DNA of 64,000 bases from JAVKFY01 sp040223615 (lineage in GTDB: Bacteria > Pseudomonadota > Alphaproteobacteria > GCA-2731375): assembly GCA_040223615.1 (NCBI GenBank), contig JAVKFY010000010.1, positions 1-64,000 on the forward strand, in the 5' to 3' direction. The translations under genes were made by a program, and so were the position numbers. Below the pieces are notes generated by a model. The model searched no databases. It saw only the letters and a program-made list of their open reading frames with translations, and was not told the DNA's origin. Of this stretch, positions 44,207 to 52,401 are shown in pieces (within the stretch, counting starts at the first letter, position 1; the number at the start of each line of letters is the position of its first letter).

Positions 44207-44623
44207 ATGAGCGATGACGCGCTCAACCCGCACAGTGCGATGATCTACCTGATGGTGATCGTCTCCGCCGTCGATAGCGACATGGGCGATGCGGAACTGC
44301 GCCGGATCGGCAACGTAACGCGGCAGTGGCCGGTGTTCGAGGGCTTCGACGAGGAAGAGCTGCTGCCGGCGGCGCAGGAGTGCGCCAAGCTGCTGACCAA
44401 GGCGGACGGGCTGGACCGGGTGATGACCATCATCGTCGCCTCGCTGCCGTCGCGGCTGGCGCCAACGGCCTATGCCATGGCCTGCGAGGTCGCCGCCGCC
44501 GACGGCCACGTCGACCGCGAGGAGACGACGTTGCTGAACCTGATGCGCCGGGCGCTGCAGATCGATCACCTCACCGCCGCGGCGATCGAAAAGGGCGTCT
44601 CCGCGCGGAACCAGCGGCTCTAG
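44207..44623 (+). CDS. TerB-like protein
   Basis: 138-residue acidic all-helical protein with the TerB/DjlA-type repeat: MIYLMVIVSAVDSDMGDAELRRI and AMACEVAAADGHVDREETTLLNLM, both containing the Asp/Glu-rich metal-binding turn. TerB-family proteins are linked to tellurite/stress resistance and membrane-associated stress complexes. A GAGGAG site precedes ATG 44207. The stop overlaps the end of the opposing BenE gene by 4 nt. Confidence 0.8.
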   Translation: MSDDALNPHSAMIYLMVIVSAVDSDMGDAELRRIGNVTRQWPVFEGFDEEELLPAAQECAKLLTKADGLDRVMTIIVASLPSRLAPTAYAMACEVAAADGHVDREETTLLNLMRRALQIDHLTAAAIEKGVSARNQRL

Positions 44624-45786
44624 GGACGCGACCGCAGCCGCCCCAACCCCATCACCGCGCCGCCGGCCAGCAGGCCCCAGAAGGCGCCGGCGATCCCGAC
44701 GAAGGCCAGCCCGGAGGCGGTGACAACGAAGCAGACCACCGCCGCCTCACGATGCTCGTCGGCCTTCAGCGCGTTCATCATCGCGGCGCCGAACGCCCCG
44801 AGCAGCGCCAGGCCGGCCACCGCCTCGATCAGCACCGGCGGCGAGGCGCTGATAAACGCCGTCGCCACGCCGGCCAGCAGCCCGAACAGCACGTACCCGA
44901 CACCGCCGATCACCGCGGCCCAGTAGCGCTTGGCCGGATCGGGATGCGCGTCGGGTCCGGCGCACAGCGCCGCCGTCAGCGCCGCCAGGTTGATCACGTG
45001 GCCGCCGAACGGCGCGGCGGCGAGGCTGAACCAGCCCGTTACCTGGAACAGCGGGCCCGGATCGGGGCGGTAGCCGTTCACATGCAGCACCGCCATGCCC
45101 GGGATGTTCTGCGAGGCCATGGTGACGATGAACAGCGGCACGGCGATGCCGATGATCGCCGCCAGCTCGAAGGTCGGCGCTATCAGCACCGGCGTCGGCC
45201 ACAACGCTTCGGCGGGTAGCGCCGGCATGTCGGTGGTGAAGACGATGCCAAGCACCGCGACGACCACGGCGGCCGGCATCGCCAGCAACCGGCGCCAGGC
45301 CGCGACCACGGCCCAGGCGACCGCGACCGCCAGCCCGACCAGCGGCAGCTCGGCGACCGCGCGCACCGGCGCCAGGCACAGGCCGAGCAGCACGCCGGCC
45401 AGCATCGCGTTGGCCAGCGGCGCCGGGATCCGCGAGACCCAGCGGCCGAGCGGCCGCCACAGCCCAGCAATCACCACCAGCGCGCCGCAAACCAGGAAGG
45501 CGCCGACCGCCGCCGCGAAACCGCCGTCCGGCGCGCCAGCGGTGGCGAGCAACGCCACGCCCGGGGTCGACCAGGCGACCGAGATCGGCATCCGCCGCCA
45601 CAGGCTGAGCGCGGCGCCGCACAGGCCCATCGCGATCGACAGTGCCATCAGGCCGGAAGCGGCTTCCGCCGGCGAGGCGCCGACCGCGCGAAGTCCCTGC
45701 ACCACCACGGCGAAGGTGCTGGCGAACCCGACGAACGCCACCAGCAGGCCGGCGCTCAACGCCGGCCACGATAAATCCTTCAGCAC
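44620..45786 (-). CDS. BenE-family benzoate/H+ symporter-like protein
   Basis: 388-residue inner-membrane carrier with about 12 hydrophobic segments. The opening SAGLLVAFVGFASTFAVVVQGL, the MPISVAWSTPGVALLATAG stretch and NIPGMAVLHVNGYRPD are typical of BenE. Members import benzoate with protons, but no benzoate catabolic genes are nearby, so the substrate may be different. GTG start; it overlaps the upstream hydrolase stop by 7 nt, suggesting coupling. Confidence 0.87.
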   Translation of the reverse strand: MLKDLSWPALSAGLLVAFVGFASTFAVVVQGLRAVGASPAEAASGLMALSIAMGLCGAALSLWRRMPISVAWSTPGVALLATAGAPDGGFAAAVGAFLVCGALVVIAGLWRPLGRWVSRIPAPLANAMLAGVLLGLCLAPVRAVAELPLVGLAVAVAWAVVAAWRRLLAMPAAVVVAVLGIVFTTDMPALPAEALWPTPVLIAPTFELAAIIGIAVPLFIVTMASQNIPGMAVLHVNGYRPDPGPLFQVTGWFSLAAAPFGGHVINLAALTAALCAGPDAHPDPAKRYWAAVIGGVGYVLFGLLAGVATAFISASPPVLIEAVAGLALLGAFGAAMMNALKADEHREAAVVCFVVTASGLAFVGIAGAFWGLLAGGAVMGLGRLRSRP

Positions 45787-46442
45787 GCGCGCACGAAGCC
45801 GGCGACGGCGTCGATGGCCTCGGACCAGTTCTCCGCCTCGGTGCGGCCGCTGGCCTTTCGCGGCTTGAACGAATGGTCGCCGTCGGCGAGCCAGTGCAGT
45901 CGGATGTTCTTCGAGAGCCTGTAGCCGGCGATGGCCTCGCGGTTGCCCATGGTGTCGCGCTCGCCCTGGCAGATCAGCGTCGGCGTGTTGAGCGTTTCGA
46001 GGTGCGCGACGCGCGGCTTGTCCGGCTTACCGGCGGCGTAGAACGGGTAGCCGAGGCATGTCAGCCCGCGCACGCCGATCTCGTCGGCGACCAGGCTGGC
46101 CATGCGGCCGCCCATCGACTTGCCGCCGATCACCAGCCTGTCGGCGCCGAAATGATCGATCACCGCGCGCCAGGTGTCGAGCAGCACCGGCTGGCGGTCC
46201 GGCGGGCGACGCTTGCCGCCGGTGCGTCGGCCGGCCATGTAGGGAAACTCGAAACGGACGACCCGCATCCCCTGGCCCGCCAGCCCTTCGACGAAGGCAG
46301 ACATGAAGGGCGAATCCATCGGCGCGCCGGCGCCATGGGCCAGCGCGATCAGCGGCCCGCGCGCGGGACCGTCGCAGAGCAGGTCAGGGAGCACTGAAGC
46401 GACAGCAGGGCGCCGGGCGACGACGCCGCCGCCGCCCGTCAC
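45780..46442 (-). CDS. Alpha/beta hydrolase (KANL3/TEX30-like family)
   Basis: 220 residues. The oxyanion region is LIALAHGAGAPMDSPFM, nucleophile Ser is in VIGGKSMGGRMAS, and the terminal His lies in ADGDHSFKPRK. It is small and lacks a lid insert. Substrate unknown. The start is GTG 46442, 7 nt after the peroxiredoxin stop, so it is probably cotranscribed with peroxiredoxin and the BenE-like carrier. Confidence 0.82.
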   Translation of the reverse strand: MTGGGGVVARRPAVASVLPDLLCDGPARGPLIALAHGAGAPMDSPFMSAFVEGLAGQGMRVVRFEFPYMAGRRTGGKRRPPDRQPVLLDTWRAVIDHFGADRLVIGGKSMGGRMASLVADEIGVRGLTCLGYPFYAAGKPDKPRVAHLETLNTPTLICQGERDTMGNREAIAGYRLSKNIRLHWLADGDHSFKPRKASGRTEAENWSEAIDAVAGFVRAC

Positions 46443-46449
46443 CTGGCTG

Positions 46450-47112
46450 CTACTTGCTGGGGTCGGGCACCAGCCGCAGGTACGGCTTCGGAGCCTTCCA
46501 GCCGCCGGGGAACGCCTTCTTGGCGTCCTCGTCGGAGACCGCCGGGACGATGATCACGTCATCGCCGTGCTTCCAGTTTACCGGCGTCGCCACCTTGTGG
46601 TTGGCGGTGAGCTGGATCGAGTCGAGCACGCGCAGCACCTCGTCGAAGTTGCGGCCGGTGCTCATCGGGTAGGTCAGCGACAGCTTGATCTTCTTGTCCG
46701 GCCCGATCACGAAGACGGTGCGCACGGTGGCGTTGGTCGCCGCGGTCCGGCCCTCCGAGGTGCCGCTCTCGTCGGCGGGCAGCATGTCGTAGAGCTTGGC
46801 GACGTTCAGGTCGGTGTCGCCGATCATCGGGTAGTTGACCGCCGCGCCCTGGGTCTCCTCGATGTCCTTCGCCCATTTGGCGTGGTTCTCGACCGGGTCG
46901 ACCGACAGGCCGATGATCTTGGTCTTGCGCTTGTCGAATTCCGGCTTCAGCTTGGCCATGTAGCCAAGCTCGGTGGTGCAGACCGGCGTGAAGTCCTTCG
47001 GATGCGAGAACAGGATCGCGTAGCCGTCCCCGATCCACTGGTGAAAGTCGATCTTGCCTTCGGTGGTCTCGGCCTGGAAATTCGGCGCGGTGTCGTTGAT
47101 CCGCAGAGCCAT
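46450..47112 (-). CDS. 1-Cys peroxiredoxin (Prx6/AhpC-TSA family)
   Basis: 220-residue peroxiredoxin. Peroxidatic C45 is in HPKDFTPVCTTELG, and the long C-terminal domain (VATPVNWKHGDDVIIVPAVSDEDA) is diagnostic of the Prx6 subfamily. No resolving Cys is evident, so reduction depends on another thiol. ATG 47112 follows GGGAGGA; the longer open frame upstream is not family-like. It reduces H2O2, organic peroxides or peroxynitrite in the cytoplasm. Confidence 0.93.
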   Translation of the reverse strand: MALRINDTAPNFQAETTEGKIDFHQWIGDGYAILFSHPKDFTPVCTTELGYMAKLKPEFDKRKTKIIGLSVDPVENHAKWAKDIEETQGAAVNYPMIGDTDLNVAKLYDMLPADESGTSEGRTAATNATVRTVFVIGPDKKIKLSLTYPMSTGRNFDEVLRVLDSIQLTANHKVATPVNWKHGDDVIIVPAVSDEDAKKAFPGGWKAPKPYLRLVPDPSK

Positions 47113-47204
47113 GTGAGTTCCTCCCTCAAGGAATTGGCCCCGCACATATATGATAGCGGCAGCGACGCGACAATGACGCGCCCTTGGCGCGAAAGGAACG
47201 GACA

Positions 47205-48314
47205 ATGAACGAAGAGCGAGAGACGGTCCCGGTGTCGGTGCTGACCGGCTTCCTGGGCAGCGGCAAAACGACGCTGCTGAACCGCCTGCTGGTGCATCCC
47301 GACATGGGCGAGACCGCCGTCGTGGTGAACGAATTCGGCGCCATCGGCATCGACAACGCGCTGGTCGAACGGGCCGAGGACGACGTGATCCTGATGAGTT
47401 CCGGCTGCCTGTGCTGCACCGTGCGCGGCGAACTGGTCGACACGCTGCGCAGCCTCTACTTGCGCCGGGTGAAGCAGCAGATCCCGGAGTTCAAGCGTCT
47501 GGTGATCGAGACGACGGGCCTCGCCGACCCGGCGCCGATCATCCACACGCTGATGAGCGATCCCTATTTGCAGGCGCACTATCGCCTCGACGGCATCATC
47601 ACCACGGTCGACGCGGTGAACGGCGGCGGCACGCTGGACAACCACGAGGAGTCGGTGAAGCAGGCCGCCGTCGCCGACCGCATCGTGCTGACCAAGACCG
47701 ACATGCCAGAGGCCAGCGCCCGCGCGGCGCTGGAAGAGCGCTTGCGGCGGCTGAATCCTGCGGCCCCGATCCAGCCGGTCTCGTTCGGCGAGGTCGAGCC
47801 GAACGACCTGTTCGGTGCCGGCCTCTACGACCCGAAGACCAAGACGCTGGACGTGCAGCGCTGGCTCCAGGAGGAGGCCTATGTCGAGCCGCACGACCAC
47901 GCGCACGAGCACGGCCATGACCATGGGCACGACCATGGTCACGACGATGCGCCTGGGGGGCAGGACCCACACGACGTGAACCGGCACGACGCGTCGGTCC
48001 GCGCCTTCTGTCTCTATATCGACGAGCCGATGCCGTGGAACCTCGCGGTGACCTGGCTGGAGATGCTGGCGAACTACCGCGGCCAGGACATGCTGCGGGT
48101 GAAGGGCCTGCTGAACGTGGAGGAGAGCGAGGACAAGCCGATCGTGATCCACGGCGCGCAGCACCTGTTCCACCCGCCGGTGCAACTTGACGAATGGCCG
48201 AGCGACGACCGTCGCACGCGGGTCGTGTTCATCACCCGCAACATGGGCCCGGAACACGTCGAGGACATGCTCAAGACCCTGAAGGACGCCAACGTCAACG
48301 TGAAGATGGTTTGA
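47205..48314 (+). CDS. CobW/ZNG1-type metallochaperone GTPase
   Basis: 369 residues: Walker A GFLGSGKT at 15-22, the CxCC metal motif C68-L-C70-C71, LVIETTGLADPAP, switch LTKTD, then a histidine-rich linker of HDHAHEHGHDHGHDHGHDD type and a C-terminal CobW domain. GTP-dependent Zn(II) or Co(II) delivery is the family role. ATG 47205 has AAAGGA upstream. No Zur box was spotted. The partner enzyme is not identifiable from neighbours. Confidence 0.92.
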   Translation: MNEERETVPVSVLTGFLGSGKTTLLNRLLVHPDMGETAVVVNEFGAIGIDNALVERAEDDVILMSSGCLCCTVRGELVDTLRSLYLRRVKQQIPEFKRLVIETTGLADPAPIIHTLMSDPYLQAHYRLDGIITTVDAVNGGGTLDNHEESVKQAAVADRIVLTKTDMPEASARAALEERLRRLNPAAPIQPVSFGEVEPNDLFGAGLYDPKTKTLDVQRWLQEEAYVEPHDHAHEHGHDHGHDHGHDDAPGGQDPHDVNRHDASVRAFCLYIDEPMPWNLAVTWLEMLANYRGQDMLRVKGLLNVEESEDKPIVIHGAQHLFHPPVQLDEWPSDDRRTRVVFITRNMGPEHVEDMLKTLKDANVNVKMV

Positions 48315-48327
48315 CCCCGCGTTGCCA

Positions 48328-48409
48328 TCCCGGACGGCCGCAGGCCGATCCGGGATCCATGTCGGGGTCAGGTACCGCCTTCGACATGGACCCCGGATCA
48401 GGGCCGGGG
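48328..48409. repeat. Two palindromes at a convergent junction
   Basis: ATCCCGGA-CGGCC-GCA-GGCCG-A-TCCGGGAT (48328-48357) and CCCCGG-ATCAGGG-CCGGGG (48391-48409) lie between the convergent CobW and DUF3237 genes. They belong to the same GC-palindrome family seen at other convergent ends. Confidence 0.7.
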
Positions 48410-48420
48410 TGACCGTAGAG

Positions 48421-48879
48421 TCACAAGACCTGGTAAACCCGGTACACTGGGCCCTCCGGGTCGCGCCGGCCGGTGGCGACGAAGCACATCTTGTTCATCC
48501 AGGCGTATGTCTCCGAGGCGGTCTCGAAGAACGGCGAGGTGCGGAAGTAGTATTCCGCCGGATCGACCTGCTGGCCGCTGTTGAGCCGGTCCATCACCTC
48601 CTTCGGCCCGTGGCGGTGGCCGCGGTAGGTCATGTAGATGATGGCGCCGTCGTCGGTTTCCAGGTGGGCGCGGACGTCGAGCTGGGTCACGCCGTCGGAC
48701 CGGTTGACGATCCAGTCGCCGCCCGACGGCAGCACCTTGCCCTTGATCTTCGGCCCCTCGAACGAGCCGCCGGCCAGTACCGCGATACGGCGATGGCCGA
48801 CCGGCGTGGCGCCGACGTCCATGATGGTGTTCACGTCGATCTTCATCTCGAAGACGAACTCGGTTTCAATGTCGCTCAT
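48421..48879 (-). CDS. DUF3237 family protein
   Basis: 152 residues with the DUF3237 beta-barrel pattern: EFVFEMKIDVNTIMDVGATPVGHRRIAVLAGG, IKGKVLPSGGDWIVNRSDG and YYFRTSPFFETASETYAWMN. ATG 48879 follows AGGGAG. Function unknown; members are small enzymes or binding proteins in catabolic loci. Its start overlaps by 2 nt the proposed ATG of the divergent DUF1194 gene, which is unusual. Confidence 0.83.
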   Translation of the reverse strand: MSDIETEFVFEMKIDVNTIMDVGATPVGHRRIAVLAGGSFEGPKIKGKVLPSGGDWIVNRSDGVTQLDVRAHLETDDGAIIYMTYRGHRHGPKEVMDRLNSGQQVDPAEYYFRTSPFFETASETYAWMNKMCFVATGRRDPEGPVYRVYQVL

Positions 48880-49615
48880 GGTGCACTCCCTGATTCCGGC
48901 CCTGAAGGCTGCGCGGCGGCATGGTAGGGCGCTGCTGGCGGCGCTGGGAATAGCGCTGGCGCAGCCGGCCCTGGCGGCCGAGTGGGTCGACGTCGAGCTG
49001 GTGTTCGCCGCCGACGGGTCCGGCTCGATCAACGACGAGGAGTTCGCGCTGCAACGTGCCGGCTATGCGGCGGCGATCCAGGACCCCGCCGTGCTGGCGG
49101 CGATCACCAACGGCTACAAGGGCAAGATCGCCGTCGCCTATGTCGAGTGGGCGGCGCCGCAGAGCGTGCACACCATCGTCGACTGGCATGTCATATCGGA
49201 CGCGGCCTCGGCCAAGATGTTCGCCGACAAGGTGATCGCGGCGCCGCGCGTGGCGCTGGGCTACAACTCGATCTCGGCGGCGATCCGGCACGCCACCGAC
49301 CTGATCACGTCGAACGACTTCGAGGGCGAGCGGCAGGTGATCGACATCTCCGGCGACGGGCCGCAGATGAACGGCCCGCCGTTGCCCCTGGTTCGCGCCG
49401 AGACGCTGGCGCTCGGCATCACCATCAACGCGCTGGTGATCGACAGCCCGACCGGCGGCGTCTATTCCGGCTCGCGCGGCGAGCCGCTGGGCGAGCACTA
49501 CAGCAACGACGTGATCGGCGGCCCCGGCGCCTTCGTCATGCGCGCCGAAAGCCGCGCCCGTATCGCCGAGGCGTTGAAGAAGAAACTGCTGCTGGAGATC
49601 GCCCGGCGCGAATAG
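48878..49615 (+). CDS. DUF1194 (von Willebrand A-like) exported protein
   Basis: 245 residues: signal peptide with a long basic n-region (MVHSLIPALKAARRHG) and cleavage after PALAA near 34, then a vWA-like domain with a DGSGS MIDAS motif (D46, S48, S50) and IDISGDGPQMN. Probably a periplasmic or surface metal-dependent adhesion/binding domain. ATG 48878 and GTG 48881 are both possible; neither has a ribosome-binding site, and the ATG overlaps the start of the divergent DUF3237 gene. Confidence 0.78.
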   Translation: MVHSLIPALKAARRHGRALLAALGIALAQPALAAEWVDVELVFAADGSGSINDEEFALQRAGYAAAIQDPAVLAAITNGYKGKIAVAYVEWAAPQSVHTIVDWHVISDAASAKMFADKVIAAPRVALGYNSISAAIRHATDLITSNDFEGERQVIDISGDGPQMNGPPLPLVRAETLALGITINALVIDSPTGGVYSGSRGEPLGEHYSNDVIGGPGAFVMRAESRARIAEALKKKLLLEIARRE

Positions 49616-49625
49616 CCACCACGTC

Positions 49626-49701
49626 ATCCCGGGCGAAGACCCGGGATCACCGGCCAGCGACACGAAAACCCGACCCGGTGATGCCGGGTCAAGCCCGGCA
49701 T
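49626..49701. repeat. Paired palindromes at a convergent junction (BIME-like)
   Basis: ATCCCGGG-CGAAGA-CCCGGGAT (49626-49647) and ATGCCGGG-TCAAG-CCCGGCAT (49681-49701) bracket a short spacer and are extended by ATCACCGG against CCGGTGAT, forming a larger inverted repeat. They lie between the convergent DUF1194 and carboxyltransferase genes. Confidence 0.8.
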
Positions 49702-49714
49702 GACGGTCGACTGT

Positions 49715-51268
49715 TCAGGGCCTCGGCGCGAACAATGCCGGGCCCAAATCCGCATCCAGCCTGGGCTGCACCCAGTCGAGCCAGTTGCACAAAACCGGCC
49801 GGGTGTCGCGCGGGTCGATGATGTCGTGGAAGGCGAAGCTCTCCGCCCTGGGGAACGGCGACTGGCGGCGCGCGAGTTCGGCTTCCAGCTCGGCGCGGCG
49901 CGCCTCGGGGTCTTCGGCCGCGGCGATGTCGCGACCGAAGGCGACGGCGACGCCGCCCTCCACCGGCAGCGCGCCGAGCTCGGCCGACGGCCAGGCAACG
50001 ACGAAGCCGTCGGGACCATAGTGTGCCGCCTGGGCCACGCCGTAGGACTTGCGCACGACGATGGAGGCCCACGGCGAGCGGCTGGTCGCGGCGGCCAGCA
50101 CCGCCGTAGTGCCGGGGCGGATGGCGCCGGCCTTCTCCGAATCCGGGCCGATCATGAAGCCGGGCTCGTCGACGAAGCTCAGCACCGGCAGATGGAAGTT
50201 GTCGCACAGCTCGATCAGGCGGCGGACCTTGCGCGCGCCGATGTCGGTCATCGCGCCGGCGTAGTAGCGGCAGTCGTTGGCCAGGATGCCGACGCTGTGG
50301 CCGTCGAGCCGGGCCAGGCCGGTGATCTGGCCGGGACCGGCCTTGCGGCCGAACTCGAAGAAGCTGTCGCGGTCCATCACCGCGGCGATCACTTTGCGCA
50401 TGTCGAAAGCCTGGCGCCGGTCGCGCGGCACCGCCTTGAGCAGGCTTTCCTCGCGCCGGTCGCGGTCGTCGTCCGGCTCGATCCGCGCCGGCCGCTGCCA
50501 GACGTTGTCAGGCATGTAGCTCAAGAAGCGCCGGATCTGGGCGAACGCGTCGGCCTCGTCGGCGGCCAGGTTGTCGATCACGCCGTTCGCCAGATGCACC
50601 TGCGGGCCACCGAGGTCTTCCTTGGTCACATCCTTGCCCAGCGCCCGGGCGACCACGGCCGGTCCGGCGACCAGGACCTGCGCGGTCGGCACCATCACCG
50701 TGAAGTGCGAGGCCACCAGCCGGGCGGCCGGCAGGCCCGCGACCGGTCCGAGCGCGGCCGAGGCCACCGGCACGGTGGCGAAGGCTTCCGCGACGGAGCG
50801 AAAGCGTGGGCGGCTGAATACCGGATCGCCGACCGGCGCGCCGCTAGCCTTGCCGCCGGTGCCGGCGACCGAGCCGCCGCCGCCCTCGTGCAGGCGAACC
50901 AGCGGCACGCGGTAGGTCACCGCCAGTTCCTCGGCATAGACCGACTTGCGCAGGCCGGCGGGATTGGGCGAGCCGCCACGCACGGTGAAATCCTCGCCGC
51001 CGACGACCACCCGGCGGCCGTCGATCTGACCGAAGCCGAGCAGAAAGTTGGCGGGCTGGAAGCCGGTGAGGTTGCCGGCATCGTCGCGCTCGGGCACACC
51101 GGCGGCCGGGCCGAGTTCCTGAAACGAGCCGTCGTCGAGCAGGCCATGGGCGCGTTCGCGGACGGTCAACCGACCTTTGTCGTGCTGGCGCGTCACGCCC
51201 GCCGCGTCGCCGGCCGCCGCCAAGCGGCGACGTTCCTCGATCTCGGCGACTTCCTGCTTCCAGCTCAT
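49715..51268 (-). CDS. Acyl-CoA carboxylase, carboxyltransferase (beta) subunit
   Basis: 517-residue carboxyltransferase of the PccB/MccB class with two crotonase-like halves: RLTVRERAHGLLDDGSFQELG near the N-terminus, RLHEGGGGSVAGTGG as an oxyanion region, and FVDEPGFMIGPDSEKAGAIRPG with VVRKSYGVAQAAHYG in the C-terminal half. It transfers CO2 from biotin to an acyl-CoA. No biotin carboxylase/BCCP alpha subunit is adjacent, so the partner must be elsewhere. ATG 51268 follows CGGAG. Confidence 0.88.
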   Translation of the reverse strand: MSWKQEVAEIEERRRLAAAGDAAGVTRQHDKGRLTVRERAHGLLDDGSFQELGPAAGVPERDDAGNLTGFQPANFLLGFGQIDGRRVVVGGEDFTVRGGSPNPAGLRKSVYAEELAVTYRVPLVRLHEGGGGSVAGTGGKASGAPVGDPVFSRPRFRSVAEAFATVPVASAALGPVAGLPAARLVASHFTVMVPTAQVLVAGPAVVARALGKDVTKEDLGGPQVHLANGVIDNLAADEADAFAQIRRFLSYMPDNVWQRPARIEPDDDRDRREESLLKAVPRDRRQAFDMRKVIAAVMDRDSFFEFGRKAGPGQITGLARLDGHSVGILANDCRYYAGAMTDIGARKVRRLIELCDNFHLPVLSFVDEPGFMIGPDSEKAGAIRPGTTAVLAAATSRSPWASIVVRKSYGVAQAAHYGPDGFVVAWPSAELGALPVEGGVAVAFGRDIAAAEDPEARRAELEAELARRQSPFPRAESFAFHDIIDPRDTRPVLCNWLDWVQPRLDADLGPALFAPRP

Positions 51269-51382
51269 GATGGGCTCCGTGATGTCAGAGCCCCAGCATA
51301 TCACCGGCACGCCGGTCGGCGGCGACTACGGGTGGCGTCGGTCCGAGTCGAGCCGACCGGACGGCATGACGGCCGGTCGCGA

Positions 51383-51856
51383 TCAACCGACCTTTGCCGG
51401 ATCGACCGGGGTCAGCGCCGCGATCACCACCTTCTTGCGGTCATCGAAGCGCTGACCGAGTTCCGTGGCCATCTGCTTGTCGATCACCTTGCGGGCCTTG
51501 ACGAAGAACTCTTCCTCTTCCTCGTCCATGTGATGTTCGACCGCTTCGCTCAACGCGCCGAACTTGGCCGCCCACTCCGGATTGTCGACCGGCATGGAGT
51601 CGAGCTCCTCAAGTCCGGCATTGCCGATGTGATGTTCGTTGAGTGCTTCCAGCGACAGGTCGCGGGTGTCGGGGTGCTCCTTCAACAAGGCGTAGAGGAC
51701 AGCTTCCTCCAGCTTGTGATGCACCCAGAGGTCAAGCTTGAACTGGTCGAACAACGCGCGGCGGGTCTTGGCGGCGCGGTTCGTCGTATCCCGGATCTTC
51801 TCGATCATCTCGCGCGCTTCGTCATGATCGGACTTGATCCGCTCATAAATATCCAT
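51383..51856 (-). CDS. Hemerythrin HHE-domain protein
   Basis: 157 residues with the four-helix hemerythrin-like pattern: IKSDHDEAREM (first His), LWVHHKLEEAVLYALL (HxxxE), LNEHHIGNAGLEEL and VEHHMDEEEEEFFVKAR (HxxxE). It should bind a di-iron centre and serve in oxygen/NO sensing or iron-stress protection. ATG 51856 follows AAGGAG. It stands first after a short gap from the DUF1328/CsbD/AI-2E group, which suits a general stress cluster. Confidence 0.9.
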   Translation of the reverse strand: MDIYERIKSDHDEAREMIEKIRDTTNRAAKTRRALFDQFKLDLWVHHKLEEAVLYALLKEHPDTRDLSLEALNEHHIGNAGLEELDSMPVDNPEWAAKFGALSEAVEHHMDEEEEEFFVKARKVIDKQMATELGQRFDDRKKVVIAALTPVDPAKVG

Positions 51857-51982
51857 TTCGAATTTCTCCTTGGAAAGGAACCTGATTACGGCAATACGGA
51901 CGAAGGGCCACCACCGAGGCGGCGACCCTTCGTGCCGGACCTACTCGCTATACATCCGGCTGTACTCTTACAGGGGCTTGGA

Positions 51983-52162
51983 TCAGTGCACGCGAGGCTG
52001 CCGCCCGCGCACGAAGTGCAAGATCAGGCTGCCCAGGAACAGCACAAGGAAGACGAAGAATAGGATCTGCGCGATGCTCGACGCCGCCGCGGCGATACCG
52101 CCGAAGCCAAACAGCGCCGCGATCAGCGCGATGATGAAGAATGTAATGGCCCAGCCCAGCAT
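51983..52162 (-). CDS. DUF1328/YtjA-family small membrane protein
   Basis: 59 residues, nearly all hydrophobic: MLGWAITFFIIALIAALFGF, then GGIAAAASSIAQILFFVFLV and a short basic tail ending RGRQPRVH. Two TM helices separated by Gly. This is the full-length YtjA/DUF1328 family, often stress-induced and next to CsbD-like genes, as here. Function unknown. Confidence 0.85.
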   Translation of the reverse strand: MLGWAITFFIIALIAALFGFGGIAAAASSIAQILFFVFLVLFLGSLILHFVRGRQPRVH

Positions 52163-52194
52163 GACGAAACTCCTCGTTGGTCAATGGGGACGCG

Positions 52195-52392
52195 TCAGAG
52201 ACTGCGATACCAGTCGTCGAGATCCTTTTCGGCCTGCTCGCAGGCCTTACCGTAGGCCTCCTGCAGGCGTCCGATCGCACGGTCGCGGTCGCCCTCGATC
52301 AGCCGGCGGTCGTCGTCGGTGAGCTTGCCCGACCGGACCCGCATGCTGCTCTTGAGCAGTCGCCAGTTGCCTTCGATCTGATCCCAGTGCAT
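52195..52392 (-). CDS. CsbD-like stress-response protein
   Basis: 65 residues: MHWDQIEGNWRLLKSSMRVRSG and AIGRLQEAYGKACEQAEKDLDDW match the CsbD/YjbJ pattern (NWxxxKG, GKxxEAYGK). It is highly charged and helical, and expressed in general stress in other bacteria. It lies between the DUF1328 and AI-2E transporter genes on the same strand. Confidence 0.82.
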   Translation of the reverse strand: MHWDQIEGNWRLLKSSMRVRSGKLTDDDRRLIEGDRDRAIGRLQEAYGKACEQAEKDLDDWYRSL

Positions 52393-52401
52393 CGCAGAAA
52401 C

